Positions 8,314 through 17,651 are shown, counted from the first letter of the stretch. The stretch: DNA of 64,000 nt from Chloroflexota bacterium (GCA_020850535.1 JADZEM010000174.1:18152-82151); one strand, 5' to 3'. Program-made: numbers and translations. Notes: a model not told the origin generated them from the letters alone.

Positions 8314-9496
8314 GCGTCTGCAGGAAGTGCAGCAGCATCGCACGGTCCTCGCGCGACAGTTTCGTGTACCGGTCCGAGGCCAACGCCGCCTCGCCACGGT
8401 GCGCCCCGATGGCCGCCTCGATGCTTCGCGCGCGGCCGTCGTGCAGAAAGCGCTCCCGCTCGCGGAGGCCCCAGAGCGGCGTGGTGCGCCAGTCTCGACC
8501 GCCCGCCTGCCCCTGCACGATGCCGTCGTTGAGCGGCGCGCCCATGTCGTGCAGCAGCAGGTCGGAGTAGAGGCGGACCTCGCCGTTCGGCGTCGAGAGC
8601 GACGGCGTGTGGCAGCTCGCGCAGCCGACCTGCGCGAACAACGCCTCGCCGGTGGGGTGCGCCGGCGAGGTCGGCGCGGGCAGCGATGCGACGAATGCGG
8701 TCAAGGCCGCCACGTCCGCACCGTCCATCTCGGGTGACCCCGCCCCGTTGCCCGTGCTGGCGGAACAGGTATCGATCTGACCGTTCGGGGGCAGGAGATC
8801 GACGGAGGCGAGCGGGCTGGTGATGCCATGCTCGTTGCGGAGGGCGTCCGCCGAGAACTGCTCCAGCGTGGCCGTGTCCGCCTTCCAACCGAACCGCCCG
8901 ACGCGCTGCCGGCCGCCGGCATCTATCACCAGATGCGGCCGGCCGTGGGTACCATCCTCGCGCGCAATGGCTCCGGCCAGGATGACCTCGTCCGGGATCT
9001 GGTCGATCAGCCCGAGGCCGAACAGGCCCGGCGTGTTGCGCTCGACGGCAAGCGCGGCCTCGGCCGGGACGCCGGGCGTCAGCGAGCAGGATGCGCCCAG
9101 CTCCGAGATCGCGTGGGCCCGGGCAATCGGACCGCCGCGCTCCAGCAGCGGATCGAACGTGCCGCCCGTCTGCCGCCCGACGCGGGTGACCACCGCCAGG
9201 CCGCCGCGCCCCATCCCGCCCGTGCGCGGGGTCAGGTGGCAGCCGGCACACGACGTCTCGTTGTAGAGGGGGCCAAGCCCCTGCTCGGGCGTCAGCTCGG
9301 CGGTGAAGAGTATGCGCCCCCGCGCGACGACCTCCGGGGCCGGTGCAGGCGCCGGCGGAGCGTCCTGGGCGGCGGCCGGCGCTGCCGACAGCCACGCAAC
9401 AGCGGCCAGGACGCCGATCACCATGATGGTCGCCAGCGCACGCCCACGGCGTGCCCGGGCAAGCGCCCACTGCGGCCCCCACGCCGCTTGCGTCAT
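8309..9496 (-). CDS. Exported di-haem oxidoreductase (thiol oxidoreductase / DHOR-like)
   Basis: A c-type cytochrome of 395 residues with two haem-attachment motifs, CAGCH at 83-87 and CASCH at 292-296. A hydrophobic signal or anchor segment spans about residues 21-43 (ending APAAAQ), so it acts outside the membrane. The spacing and the surrounding sequence fit the DUF1111/DHOR family of di-haem 'thiol oxidoreductases', whose electron partner is usually unknown. It is the last gene of a co-directional run (ABC importer, luciferase-like oxidoreductase, this gene) with 50-60 base gaps. That suggests it receives or delivers electrons for the imported compound or metal. The ATG at 9496 gives a good n-region before the signal segment. 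Confidence 0.85.
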   Translation of the reverse strand: MTQAAWGPQWALARARRGRALATIMVIGVLAAVAWLSAAPAAAQDAPPAPAPAPEVVARGRILFTAELTPEQGLGPLYNETSCAGCHLTPRTGGMGRGGLAVVTRVGRQTGGTFDPLLERGGPIARAHAISELGASCSLTPGVPAEAALAVERNTPGLFGLGLIDQIPDEVILAGAIAREDGTHGRPHLVIDAGGRQRVGRFGWKADTATLEQFSADALRNEHGITSPLASVDLLPPNGQIDTCSASTGNGAGSPEMDGADVAALTAFVASLPAPTSPAHPTGEALFAQVGCASCHTPSLSTPNGEVRLYSDLLLHDMGAPLNDGIVQGQAGGRDWRTTPLWGLRERERFLHDGRARSIEAAIGAHRGEAALASDRYTKLSREDRAMLLHFLQTR

Positions 9497-9546
9497 CGTG
9501 CATCCGCCGAGATCACTGGACCGACCTCCTGCGAGGTTCGAGGCCG

Positions 9547-10602
9547 TCAGCCGGCCCCGAATGCTCCTGCATGATGCTCCACGCGCGCACTCGCTCGCAC
9601 GGCAGCATCCGTGACCTCCGTACCAGGGAAGCGCGGCATCACCTCGGCTGCGAAGATCTCCAGGGACTGCCGCAACAGCGGCCCCGGCAGATACCCAAAG
9701 AAGGCCGGCAGCAGGTTCAGGTACTGCATGCCCAGCCGCGCGTGCAGGCCTGCGATCCGCGCAGCGACCGTCTCCGGACCGCCGACAATGGCGACCTCGG
9801 CCATGAACCGCTCTGGCTCCAGCTCTTCCTCGGCGATGACCCGCCGTGACCGCGCTATCCCGACCTGGCGGAGCTTCGCCGTCAGATCGAGGATCGTCGG
9901 CCAGACCTCGCGGCGGGCCTGCTCGTCGCTGGCGCTGACGTAGACGAAGCGCCCCACCGGCACGGTTGCGATGTCGCCGCCGGCCTCCGCGAAGAGGATC
10001 ATGGCGCGTTCGACCGTCGTCAGCGACTGGATGCCGTGCTGAATCAGCCGGTGGCCGGCCGTCGCCGCCCACCGCACTGACTCATCTGTGTACGCGCCGA
10101 CGTAGATCGGCGGGGTCGGCTGCTGGACCGGCTTCGGCTCGACGGGGAACACCTCGCCATGCAGCTCGACGGTGTCCTCGGTCCAGCAGCGCCGCATGAA
10201 GTCGAGCGTGTCCCGAAACGCCTGGGTGTTGTCCGCCAGATCGACCCCGAACGCCTCGAAGTAGCGCCCGTTGTTGCCCCGCGAGATGCCCACGTCGATA
10301 CGTCCGCCGGACAGCACGTCCAGCGATGCCAGCTCCTCGGCCAGCCGCAACGGATGGTGCAGCGGCGCGAGCAGCACCGAGAACCCGATGCGGATCCGTG
10401 AGGTGGCCGCCGAGAGCGCCCCGGCCAGGATCAATGGTGAGAGGCAGAGGCGGCCCCGTCCCGCCTCCGGCCGATTGAAGTGCTCCTCGTTGATCCAGAG
10501 CCCGGCGTACCCGAGCGCGTCGGCGAGGCGGGCAAGATCGAGGAGATCGCGCGGATCGCCAGACTCCAGCCCGCCGCCGCACCCAGACAGTCCAAACTGC
10601 AT
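9547..10602 (-). CDS. LLM-class flavin-dependent oxidoreductase
   Basis: A 351-residue bacterial-luciferase-like TIM barrel using FMN or F420. It shows the family pattern at the N-terminus (LWINEEHF near 35-42), SGGRIDVGISRGNN in the middle, and PPIYVGAYTDESVRWAA, typical of flavin-phosphate binding. Such enzymes hydroxylate or desulfonate small organics, and the substrate here is not predictable. It lies 58 bases downstream of the ABC binding protein and 50 bases upstream of the di-haem oxidoreductase gene. This is unusual company for an iron-type importer and suggests that the imported molecule is oxidised. Confidence 0.88.
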   Translation of the reverse strand: MQFGLSGCGGGLESGDPRDLLDLARLADALGYAGLWINEEHFNRPEAGRGRLCLSPLILAGALSAATSRIRIGFSVLLAPLHHPLRLAEELASLDVLSGGRIDVGISRGNNGRYFEAFGVDLADNTQAFRDTLDFMRRCWTEDTVELHGEVFPVEPKPVQQPTPPIYVGAYTDESVRWAATAGHRLIQHGIQSLTTVERAMILFAEAGGDIATVPVGRFVYVSASDEQARREVWPTILDLTAKLRQVGIARSRRVIAEEELEPERFMAEVAIVGGPETVAARIAGLHARLGMQYLNLLPAFFGYLPGPLLRQSLEIFAAEVMPRFPGTEVTDAAVRASARVEHHAGAFGAG

Positions 10603-10660
10603 CAGCGCACCTGATCCGTGTCGGCCGCCCGGCCGGTCTCTCGTGGAGTCGCCGCCGCGC

Positions 10661-11737
10661 TCACAACTGACCGCTCAGGATGTCCGTCACCTGGGCATCG
10701 GTCAGCTCGGTCCTGAAGATGTCGCGGTAGAACGCCTTGACCTCTTTCGGCAGATCGACGCCGGGCAGGCGGTCGCCGTGGATCTTGCTGGCAGCCCACA
10801 GCACCGTCATCGGCTGCTCGGTGGTGCGGTTCCCCCAGGTGTGGGCCGCGATGGGAGCGGTGTACACGCGCCGATCCTTCACCGCCTGGACCGGTGCGAG
10901 GCGGGCATCGTTGAACACGCCCTGCGCGTCGGCCGGCGAGTTGACGAGGATCACCTGCGGATCCCAGCGCAGCAACTGCTCGATGGTGAACGTCAGGCTC
11001 TCCGCCTTCATGTCCTCACGCGTCACGCTGCGTCCGCCGGCCGTCTCGATCCACCACTCGGCGATCGCGTGGGGCTGGGTCAGCGTGGCCGGCGTGAAGT
11101 AGAGGACGCGCGGGCGCTGGTCGGCAGGGATGGCCGACGTCTCGCGGTGGACCCGCCCGACAACCTCGTCAAAGGTCTTGACGTACGCCTCGGCCCGCGC
11201 CCGCTCGTCAAAGATCTGCCCCATCAGGGTCATCACCTGCTTGACGTCCTCGGGGTCTCGCCACTGGAGCAGCACGACGCGCAGGCCAGCCTTCTCAAGG
11301 GGCTCCACCCGCGGCGGGTCCATGGTGAACACCACGTCAGGCTCGGCCTTCAGGATCTCTTCGACGTTCGGATCGTTGTTCGAGGCCTGCATCATCGGCT
11401 TCTCGTTGATGCCCGGCGCGAAGAGGCTGTGGTAGCGATAGCGCGGCGTCCGCGCGAACTGGGGCAGGCCGTTGACGATGGTGTCGCCCTTGCCCACGGC
11501 GAAGATGAAGCTGTTGATCACCGGCACCGAGCCGACGGTCACGACCCGCTTGATCTGGGCCGGCAGGCTGACCGACCGGTTGCCCATGTCGGTGACGGTG
11601 CGCTTCGACGCGCCGGGCGCTGCCTGCGGGGCGATCGACGAGCAGCCGGCGACGAGCACGGCGATCAGCGACACCAGCAGCGTGAGCGCGGCGCGGGCCG
11701 GCCGTCGGGCCGCGAACGGACGGTGGATCGAGAACAT
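10661..11737 (-). CDS. ABC transporter substrate-binding lipoprotein (Fe-siderophore/haem/cobalamin type)
   Basis: A 358-residue periplasmic-binding-protein-2-type (FecB/BtuF-like) lipoprotein. The lipobox LVAG-C has Cys32 after a hydrophobic stretch. The two-lobe pattern is visible: an N-terminal lobe with RVVTVGSVPVINSF, a long central helix region EDVKQVMTLMGQIFDERARAEAYVK in outline, and a C-terminal lobe ending DILSGQL. The ATG at 11737 follows GGAGGAG by six bases, a strong start. The gene sits directly after its ATPase and permease genes. The ligand is likely an iron chelate, haem, corrinoid or metallophore; the sequence alone does not decide. Confidence 0.88.
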   Translation of the reverse strand: MFSIHRPFAARRPARAALTLLVSLIAVLVAGCSSIAPQAAPGASKRTVTDMGNRSVSLPAQIKRVVTVGSVPVINSFIFAVGKGDTIVNGLPQFARTPRYRYHSLFAPGINEKPMMQASNNDPNVEEILKAEPDVVFTMDPPRVEPLEKAGLRVVLLQWRDPEDVKQVMTLMGQIFDERARAEAYVKTFDEVVGRVHRETSAIPADQRPRVLYFTPATLTQPHAIAEWWIETAGGRSVTREDMKAESLTFTIEQLLRWDPQVILVNSPADAQGVFNDARLAPVQAVKDRRVYTAPIAAHTWGNRTTEQPMTVLWAASKIHGDRLPGVDLPKEVKAFYRDIFRTELTDAQVTDILSGQL

Positions 11738-11790
11738 CGGCAGCTCCTCCTGCGAGCACCGATGCCCGGTGCCTCGCGCTGGTGCGCTGG

Positions 11791-12588
11791 TCATGCCAGC
11801 ATCGGTACGCAGACCTTGACGGTGGCCGGCTCGTGCTCCTCGATGGCCGCCGCCACCACGCGCACATCCACGCCGTAGAGCGCGCTGAGGCTGGCGCCCG
11901 AGATGACCTCGTCGGGTGGACCCAGCGCGGCGATGCGGCCCTCCTTCATCAGGGCTACCTGATGGGCGCACTCGAAGGCGTGACTCGGAACGTGCGAGGT
12001 CATCACGACGGTGTGGCCAGCCGCCGCCAACCCCTTGACCAGCCGAAGCATGCGGACCTGATTGCCGTAGTCCAGGCTGGCCGTTGGCTCGTCCATGACC
12101 AGGATCGAGGCTTCCTGCGCCAGCGCCCTGGCGATCAGCGCCAACTGGCGCTCGCCGCCGCTGACCTGGGTACAGGGCCGGGTCGCAAGGTGCCCGATCC
12201 CGACGCGCTCCAGCGCAGCCTGGGCGACCTGCCGGTCGTGGGCGGTAGGGGTCTGCATGAAGCCGAGGTGCGGGCTGCGCCCCATCACCACGATGTCCAG
12301 CAGGCTGAACGGGAAGACCGTGCTGCTGGCCTGCGGGACGTAGGCCACATGCCGGGCCAGCTCCTTCGCCGTCATGCTGGCGGTGTCACGCCCGCCGATG
12401 CTGATGGCGCCGTTGGACGGTTTCGCCAGCCGCACCAGGCAGCGCAACAGCGTGGTCTTGCCGGTCCCGTTTGGGCCGAGCAGGCAGAGCACCTCGCCCG
12501 CGCCCACCCCGAACCCGACGCCGTGCAGCGTCGGCGGCCGGCCGGGATAGGCGAAGGACAGCCCGTCCACCTGGAGCAGCACACTCAC
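11791..12588 (-). CDS. ABC transporter ATP-binding protein (FecE/BtuD-like)
   Basis: A 265-residue importer ATPase with Walker A GPNGTGKTT (38-46), Q-loop YVPQ, signature VSGGERQ, Walker B ILVMDEP and the H-loop TSH. It energises the permease encoded ten bases upstream and pairs with the binding protein gene 53 bases downstream. The start is GTG at 12588. The sequence is of the cobalamin/Fe-siderophore family. Nothing is missing, and it should be active. Confidence 0.93.
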   Translation of the reverse strand: MSVLLQVDGLSFAYPGRPPTLHGVGFGVGAGEVLCLLGPNGTGKTTLLRCLVRLAKPSNGAISIGGRDTASMTAKELARHVAYVPQASSTVFPFSLLDIVVMGRSPHLGFMQTPTAHDRQVAQAALERVGIGHLATRPCTQVSGGERQLALIARALAQEASILVMDEPTASLDYGNQVRMLRLVKGLAAAGHTVVMTSHVPSHAFECAHQVALMKEGRIAALGPPDEVISGASLSALYGVDVRVVAAAIEEHEPATVKVCVPMLA

Positions 12589-12598
12589 GGCCGCCCGC

Positions 12599-13618
12599 CT
12601 ACACCTTCGCCGTCCGGGCGAGCAGCACGATGAAGAACGGCGCGCCGATCAGGGCCGTCAGGATGCCGAGCGGGATCTCCAGCGGCCCGGCGCTTCGCCC
12701 GATGTTGTCCACCAGCAGCAAGAAGCCGCCGCCCATCAGGATCGAGGCCGGCAGCAGCACCGGGAAGTTCGGGCCGACCACCATCCTTGCCATGTGCGGC
12801 ACCAGCAGCCCGACCCAGCCGATGATGCCGCCGATGCTCACGACGGTGGCCGTCATCAGCGTCGCGCTGACGATGACGATGGCCCACACGCGCGAACGGT
12901 CGATCCCGAGCGCCGTCGCCTCGTCACTGCCGAGCGCCAGCACCTGCACCTGCCAGCGCACGGCGTACAACAGGCCGCAGGAGAGCGCAACCGGCCAGAC
13001 CGCGAACAGCACGTCCCGCATGCTGACCCGGGACAACCCGCCCATCAGCCAGAAGGTGATGGTGGGCAGCGTGTCGACCGGGTTCGCAAGGTACTGCAGG
13101 ATCGAGATCAACGCCTGGAACAGCGCCGAGATCACCAGCCCGCCGAGCACCAGCACGACGGTGGAGCCAGCGCCGACCCAGCGTCCGATCAGCAACGCCA
13201 GACCCGTTGCGACGATGGCGAACACGAAGGCCGATCCCTGCACGGCCAGCCAGGGCAGCTGCAGAACGATCGCCAGCGCCGCCCCGAAGCCGGCCCCGGC
13301 CGAGACGCCGAGGATCGCTGGCGAGACCAGCGGGTTGGTGAAGACGTTCTGATACGCCGCGCCGGAGGCCGCCAGGGCCGCGCCAATCAGCAGGGCGGCC
13401 AGGATGCGGGGCAGCCTGACCTGCAGCACGACCGTCTCCATCGTGTCGGTCCAGGTCCGCGGCAGCGATACCAGCTGCGAGCCGAGAATGCCGAGCACGG
13501 TATCGACCGGGATCGGGTAACGGCCGAGCGGGAACGACACGAGGAAGAGCGCGACGACGCCGACCAGGAGCGCGGCGAGGCGCAGACCGGGGGCGGCGGC
13601 AGAGGACGAGGACTGCAT
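12599..13618 (-). CDS. ABC transporter permease (FecCD family)
   Basis: A 339-residue, highly hydrophobic protein with the FecCD layout of about ten transmembrane helices. Marker sequences include RLPRILAALLIGAALAASG, NPLVSPAILGVSAGAG and GWVGLLVPHMARM, the last being the cytoplasmic coupling region that contacts the ATPase. It is the first gene of the five-gene unit running left. Its upstream region carries two operator-like 19-mers, at 13656-13674 and 13684-13702. The start is ATG at 13618; the ribosome-binding site is weak. Confidence 0.93.
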   Translation of the reverse strand: MQSSSSAAAPGLRLAALLVGVVALFLVSFPLGRYPIPVDTVLGILGSQLVSLPRTWTDTMETVVLQVRLPRILAALLIGAALAASGAAYQNVFTNPLVSPAILGVSAGAGFGAALAIVLQLPWLAVQGSAFVFAIVATGLALLIGRWVGAGSTVVLVLGGLVISALFQALISILQYLANPVDTLPTITFWLMGGLSRVSMRDVLFAVWPVALSCGLLYAVRWQVQVLALGSDEATALGIDRSRVWAIVIVSATLMTATVVSIGGIIGWVGLLVPHMARMVVGPNFPVLLPASILMGGGFLLLVDNIGRSAGPLEIPLGILTALIGAPFFIVLLARTAKV

Positions 13619-13655
13619 GCGAGCACACCAGGCCGGCGAGGCGAGGGAGCCGGCG

Positions 13656-13702
13656 CTATCCAGAGATTGAATAGATGGGCCCAGTATACATATATTGAAT
13701 AG
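13656..13702 (-). promoter_or_regulatory. Two operator-like 19-mers upstream of the iron-type importer
   Basis: CTATCCAGAGATTGAATAG (13656-13674) and GTATACATATATTGAATAG (13684-13702) both align to the 19-bp motif at 4610-4628, each with one strong half-site and one degenerate half-site. Read leftward, TATACT lies between them as a candidate -10. Their positions fit control of the importer operon starting at 13618. Confidence 0.5.
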
Positions 13703-13793
13703 TCGCGACCAGCGGGCCGGCGGCTCATGTGGGCGGCTGCCGCGGCGCGCTCACCCGGCAGCGGGCTGGGCCTTGCAGGCCGGTCGGCCCGAC

Positions 13794-13841
13794 TTGTCGG
13801 CCAGGCAGACCGCCGCTAGACTATTCGAAGAATGAGTAGTC
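13794..13841 (+). promoter_or_regulatory. Promoter overlapped by an operator-like site, upstream of the Mo-hydroxylase
   Basis: TTGTCG (13794-13799), a 17-base spacer and TAGACT (13817-13822) form a candidate promoter. The near-palindrome GACTATTC...GAGTAGTC (13819-13841) contains CTATTCGAAGAATGAGTAG, again a 19-mer of the shared pattern, and it overlaps the -10. Confidence 0.5.
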
Positions 13842-13950
13842 AGGCCGGGCTGGGCGGCGGCTTCTGCGACCGCTTCTCCCAGCCCTGCGCTGTTGCCGGG
13901 GCAGCGCCGCTGCCGCACTGCCTGCACCCGGCGTGAGGGAGGACGCATCG

Positions 13951-16280
13951 ATGGCGACCGTGATGAAGACCAGTCGAGACGTGCGGGGCGTTGGCTTCTC
14001 GGTGCCGCGCTACGACGCGCCAGACAAAGTCGTCGGGAAGACGCGGTACGTGAACGACGTGATCCTGCCCGGCATGCTGCACGCTCGCCTGCTCCGCAGC
14101 CCACACGCCCATGCCCGCATCACGCGCATCGACGTCAGCAAGGCGAAGGCGCTCAAGGGAGTACGGGCGGTCCTGACGGCGGCGGACATTCCGACGCTCC
14201 ATCACGGCGCAAAGACGCGCGGCCACGCCATCATGGCCATTGACCGGGCGATCTTTGCCGGCCAGCCGGTGGCAGCCGTCGCCGCCGACGAGCTGGCGAT
14301 CGCGGACGAGGCGCTCGACCTGATCGAGGTCGAGTACGAGGTGCTGCCGGCGGCCGTTGACCCGATCAAGTCGATGGACTGGGATGCCCCGCGCGTCGCC
14401 GACGAGGGCACCGAAGCCGACACCTCCGAAGCCCTGGCCCACTCTGGCATCGCTGCCACCGCCACCGAGCAGGTGAAGACCGCCCCGAACGTCACCCAGA
14501 CCTCGAAGCTCGGGCGGGGGATCTCGCGGCGGCGTTCGCCGAGTCCGACGTGATCCTGGAGAAGACGTACCACGTTCCGATGGTCCACCAGGGGTACATC
14601 GAGACCCATGGCACCGTCGCGCACGTCGATCAGACCGGCCGCATCACGGTGTACGCCAGCACCCAGGGCTCCTTCAACACGCGGGCCGAGATCGCGGATG
14701 TGCTGCAGATCCCCGAGGAGATCGTCAAGGTCATCCCGATGGAGTGCGGCGGTGGCTTCGGCGCGAAGATCCGCGCGCTGACCGAGCCGATCACCGTCCT
14801 GCTCTCGCAGGTGACGCGGCGGCCGGTCAAGTACATCATGACGCGCCGCGAAGAGCTCGAGGCGGGCATGCCGGCCCCGAGCGTGACCATCAAGCTCCGG
14901 ACCGGCGTCAAGCAGGACGGCACCCCGATGGCGCTGGAGGGCGAGACGGTCATCGAGGCCGGCGCGTACTCGGGGGCCGTGCTGACGATGAGTGGCGTAT
15001 TCCTGGCGTCCGTCTACCAGTGGCCGACCTTCCAGGTGACCGGCTACGAGGTGCTGACGCACAAGCCGAGCATCGCGGCGTACCGCGCCCCGATGGCCCC
15101 GCAGACCGCCTATGTCATCGACTCGCACATGGACCAGATCGCGCGGCAGCTCGGGCTGGATCCGGGCCAGTACAAGCTGAAGCACCTCCAGCGCGGCGGC
15201 GACCTGATGGCGCACGGCCAGAAGTGGGCGGTCAACGGCGCCTGGGAGTGCCTCGAGCGCATGCTCGAGCACCCGTTCTGGCAGACTCGAGACGCCTGGC
15301 GTGAGAGCGGCGGCAAGAACGGCGCTGGCTACCGGGGGACCGGCGTGGCCGTTGGCGGGTGGGTGCCGGGCGCGCAGCCGTCCAGCGCCACCATGCGGCT
15401 CGATACGGACGGCACGCTGACCGTCTTCACCGGCTCGGTGGACATTGCCGGCACCAATCAGGGCCTCGCGATGATGGCTGCCGAGACCTACGGCGTCGAC
15501 ATCAGCAAGGTCAAGATCGTCACCGGCGACACCGACAGCTCGCCGTGGACTGGCCTGAGCGCCGGCTCGAAGACGACCTACTCGGTCGGCAGCGCCGTGG
15601 TGGCAGCGGCGAAGGATGCCCGCACCAGGACGCTGAGTGTGGCCGCCGACGAGCTGGAGGCGTCTCCGGACGACCTCGACATCGACGGCGACGCGGTGGT
15701 GGTCCAGGGCGTGCCGGGCAAGTCGATGACCCTCTCGGCCATCGCGAAGAAGGCGACGGCGCTGGCCTCGTCGCGCGGCCCGATCATCGGGCTGGGCGCC
15801 GCGGGCGTCTCGGAGCTGGCGCCGGCCTTCGCCGCCGAGCTGGCCCGCATCGAGATCGACCCGGACACCGGCCAGATCACGCTGCATGACTTCGTGGTCG
15901 TGCAGGACGTCGGCAAGCTGATCAACCCGCTCGGCGCGGAGGGCCAGATGCAGGGTGGCGCCGTGCAGAGCCTCGGCTTCGCGCTGACCGAAGGTCTGAT
16001 GTACAGCGACAGCGGCCGGCTGATGAACCCGAGCCTGCTGGACTATCGCAAGCTCACGGCGGCCGACGTGCCGGACATCGAGACGATTGTGATCGAGGTG
16101 CCGGCCCCATCTGGTCCGATGGGGGCGCGCGGCGTCGGCGAGCCGCCAATCGTGCCCGCGCTCGCGGCCATCGCCAACGCGGTCCACGACGCCACGGGTG
16201 TCCGCCTGACCACGCTGCCGCTCACGCCAGAGCGAGTGGTGCTGGGGTTGGAAGCCGCGCACCCGAACGGCTCGGCGTAG
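13951..16280 (+). pseudogene. Xanthine dehydrogenase/CO dehydrogenase large-subunit homologue, frameshifted
   Basis: Together the two frames encode a ~777-residue molybdopterin-binding subunit of the xanthine dehydrogenase/CoxL family. The N-terminal ~190 residues (13951 to about 14515) have GKTRYVNDV and LLRSPHAHARI. The remainder has GGGFGAK near the cofactor, YRAPMAPQTAY, and the C-terminal GVGEPP with the catalytic Glu. A one-base deficit in the G-run around 14516-14520 shifts the frame: the first frame would run on to a spurious stop at 14553. The ATG at 13951 follows GGGAGGA. No FAD or 2Fe-2S subunit gene lies nearby, so even an intact copy would be an orphan. Sequencing error in the G-run is the alternative. 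Confidence 0.8.
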
Positions 16281-16412
16281 CGTCGCATCTCGGCCGCCAC
16301 GGCTGATGTCGTGCCGTGGCGGCCGTCAGTCCCTCAGCGGGCTTCGCGCCACATCATGCCGCCGTGCGGGTCTGGCCTATACTCGCCCGACACCAGTGTG
16401 GGGAGTGGCAAG

Positions 16413-17261
16413 GTGGCAGCACCACAGGTCCGCGTGGGCATCAAAGTCGCCCAGATGACCGGCCTCTACGACGACGCCAAGGAAGCATGGCTGGAGGCCG
16501 ACCGGCTCGGCTTCGATACCGGCTGGCTCCACGACCATCTGCTCAACCAGAACGACCTGTCCGCGCCCGAGGAGGAGGGCTGGTCGATCCTGGCGGCGCT
16601 CCTGGCGCTCAGCAAGAGCATCCGGGGCGGGCTGCTGGTCACCTCGAACACGTTCCGCCACCCGAGCCTGCTCGCCAAGATCGCCACGACCATCGACCGC
16701 ATCTCCGGCGGGCGGGTCGAGGTCGGGCTGGGGGCCGGCTGGATGGAGGCCGAACACGAGCAGTACGGCATCACCCTGCCGCCCCTGAAGGACCGCGTCC
16801 GCGCGCTCGACGAGGCCTGCCAGATCCTGATCTCGCTCTGGACCCAGGAGCGGACCACCTTCAACGGCCAGTACTACACCCTCAAAGAGGCGTACCACGA
16901 GCCGAAGGCGATCCAGAATCCGCATCCGCCGCTGGTGATCGGCGCGAAGGGCGAGAAGGTGACCCTCCGCACGACGGCCAGGTACGCCGCCGAGTGGAAC
17001 TATTCCGGCGGCACCCCGGAGGAGTTCGCGCACAAGAGCGCCGTCCTGGACGAGCACTGCCGGGCCATCGGGCGTGACCCGAAGACCATCGAGCGCTCAA
17101 CCCAGTTCCGAGCCGGCGCCTCGGCCGCCGAGTTGCTCGACCTCAGCCGCCAGTACATCGGGCGGGGCGCCACGCACCTGATCTACACCTGCCCGCAGCC
17201 GTACAGCGCCAAGGGCGCACGCTGGATCTGGAACGAGGTGGTGATGCCACTGCGCGGCTAA
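16413..17261 (+). CDS. LLM-class F420/FMN-dependent oxidoreductase
   Basis: A 282-residue luciferase-like flavoprotein. It contains TGWLHDHLL near the N-terminus, RISGGRVEVGLGAGWMEAEH in the middle (characteristic of F420-dependent family members) and HPPLVIGAKGEKVTLRTTA for flavin phosphate. It is shorter than the LLM protein at 9547-10602 and not its close paralogue. The GTG at 16413 follows GGGGAGTGGCAAG, and a TATACT at 16378-16383 could be the -10. It follows the molybdenum hydroxylase remnant by 132 bases on the same strand, but probably has its own promoter. Confidence 0.87.
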   Translation: MAAPQVRVGIKVAQMTGLYDDAKEAWLEADRLGFDTGWLHDHLLNQNDLSAPEEEGWSILAALLALSKSIRGGLLVTSNTFRHPSLLAKIATTIDRISGGRVEVGLGAGWMEAEHEQYGITLPPLKDRVRALDEACQILISLWTQERTTFNGQYYTLKEAYHEPKAIQNPHPPLVIGAKGEKVTLRTTARYAAEWNYSGGTPEEFAHKSAVLDEHCRAIGRDPKTIERSTQFRAGASAAELLDLSRQYIGRGATHLIYTCPQPYSAKGARWIWNEVVMPLRG

Positions 17262-17358
17262 TGCCGCTCCGTGGCTACGGGACACGCTCAGGTTGAGAGA
17301 CGCTGGAGCCTCTCAAGGCTCCCTCAGGGCCACAGCGGGCGGACCGCCCATCCGTAGT

Positions 17359-17403
17359 CCACACGACGAAGCCCCTTCTGGTGCAGGAAGGGGCTTCGTG
17401 TGG
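17359..17403 (+). terminator. Terminator-like hairpin (family also at 34788)
   Basis: GAAGCCCCTTC (17368-17378) pairs with GAAGGGGCTTC (17387-17397) across TGGTGCAG, and outer CACAC/GTGTG extends the stem. It lies about 100 bases after the LLM gene. The same stem and loop recur at 34788-34815, so it is a repeated element. Confidence 0.6.
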
Positions 17404-17490
17404 TCCTGGCGCCGGTGCAGACCTGAGCATCACCCACGGCACGCGCACCGCCAGCAGGCCGCGCGGCGCGCCTGCTACACTCCTCGCAGC

Positions 17491-17583
17491 ATGACGGAAC
17501 TGGTCGCGCGCACCATCGGGCCCAGGCTCAGGCATCCTGCCATGAGCCGGCCAGCCGCGCCCTCCCTCTCCGTCCCCCGGTAG
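17491..17583 (+). CDS. Possible 30-residue leader peptide of argF
   Basis: An ATG ten bases after a TACACT box (17476-17481) opens a 30-codon frame with five Arg codons and ends at TAG 31 bases before a hairpin. No ribosome-binding site is visible. It is offered as a candidate attenuation leader and not as a proven gene. The 428-base gap 17262-17689 contains this, the two hairpins and nothing else that I can see. Confidence 0.25.
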   Translation: MTELVARTIGPRLRHPAMSRPAAPSLSVPR

Positions 17584-17613
17584 ACCGCTCCCCTTTCGCC
17601 ACGCGCACTCCCT

Positions 17614-17651
17614 GACGGGGCTGGCCCTCTCGTTTGAGAGCCAGCCCCGTC
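17614..17651 (+). promoter_or_regulatory. Hairpin with T3 tail in the argF leader (possible attenuator)
   Basis: GACGGGGCTGG (17614-17624) pairs with CCAGCCCCGTC (17641-17651), and inner CTCTC/GAGAG extends the stem. TTT follows directly, and argF starts 38 bases later. The position suggests premature termination control, perhaps by arginine. No T-box consensus is present. Confidence 0.45.

Noticed and set aside
14511..14520. Programmed -1 frameshift
   Set aside because: The G-run is not a classical slippery heptamer, and no downstream pseudoknot or stimulatory site is evident.
14202..16262. Very long minus-strand frame opposite the Mo-hydroxylase
   Set aside because: Composition is Arg/His/Gly-rich without any domain; the opposite strand encodes a well-conserved enzyme.
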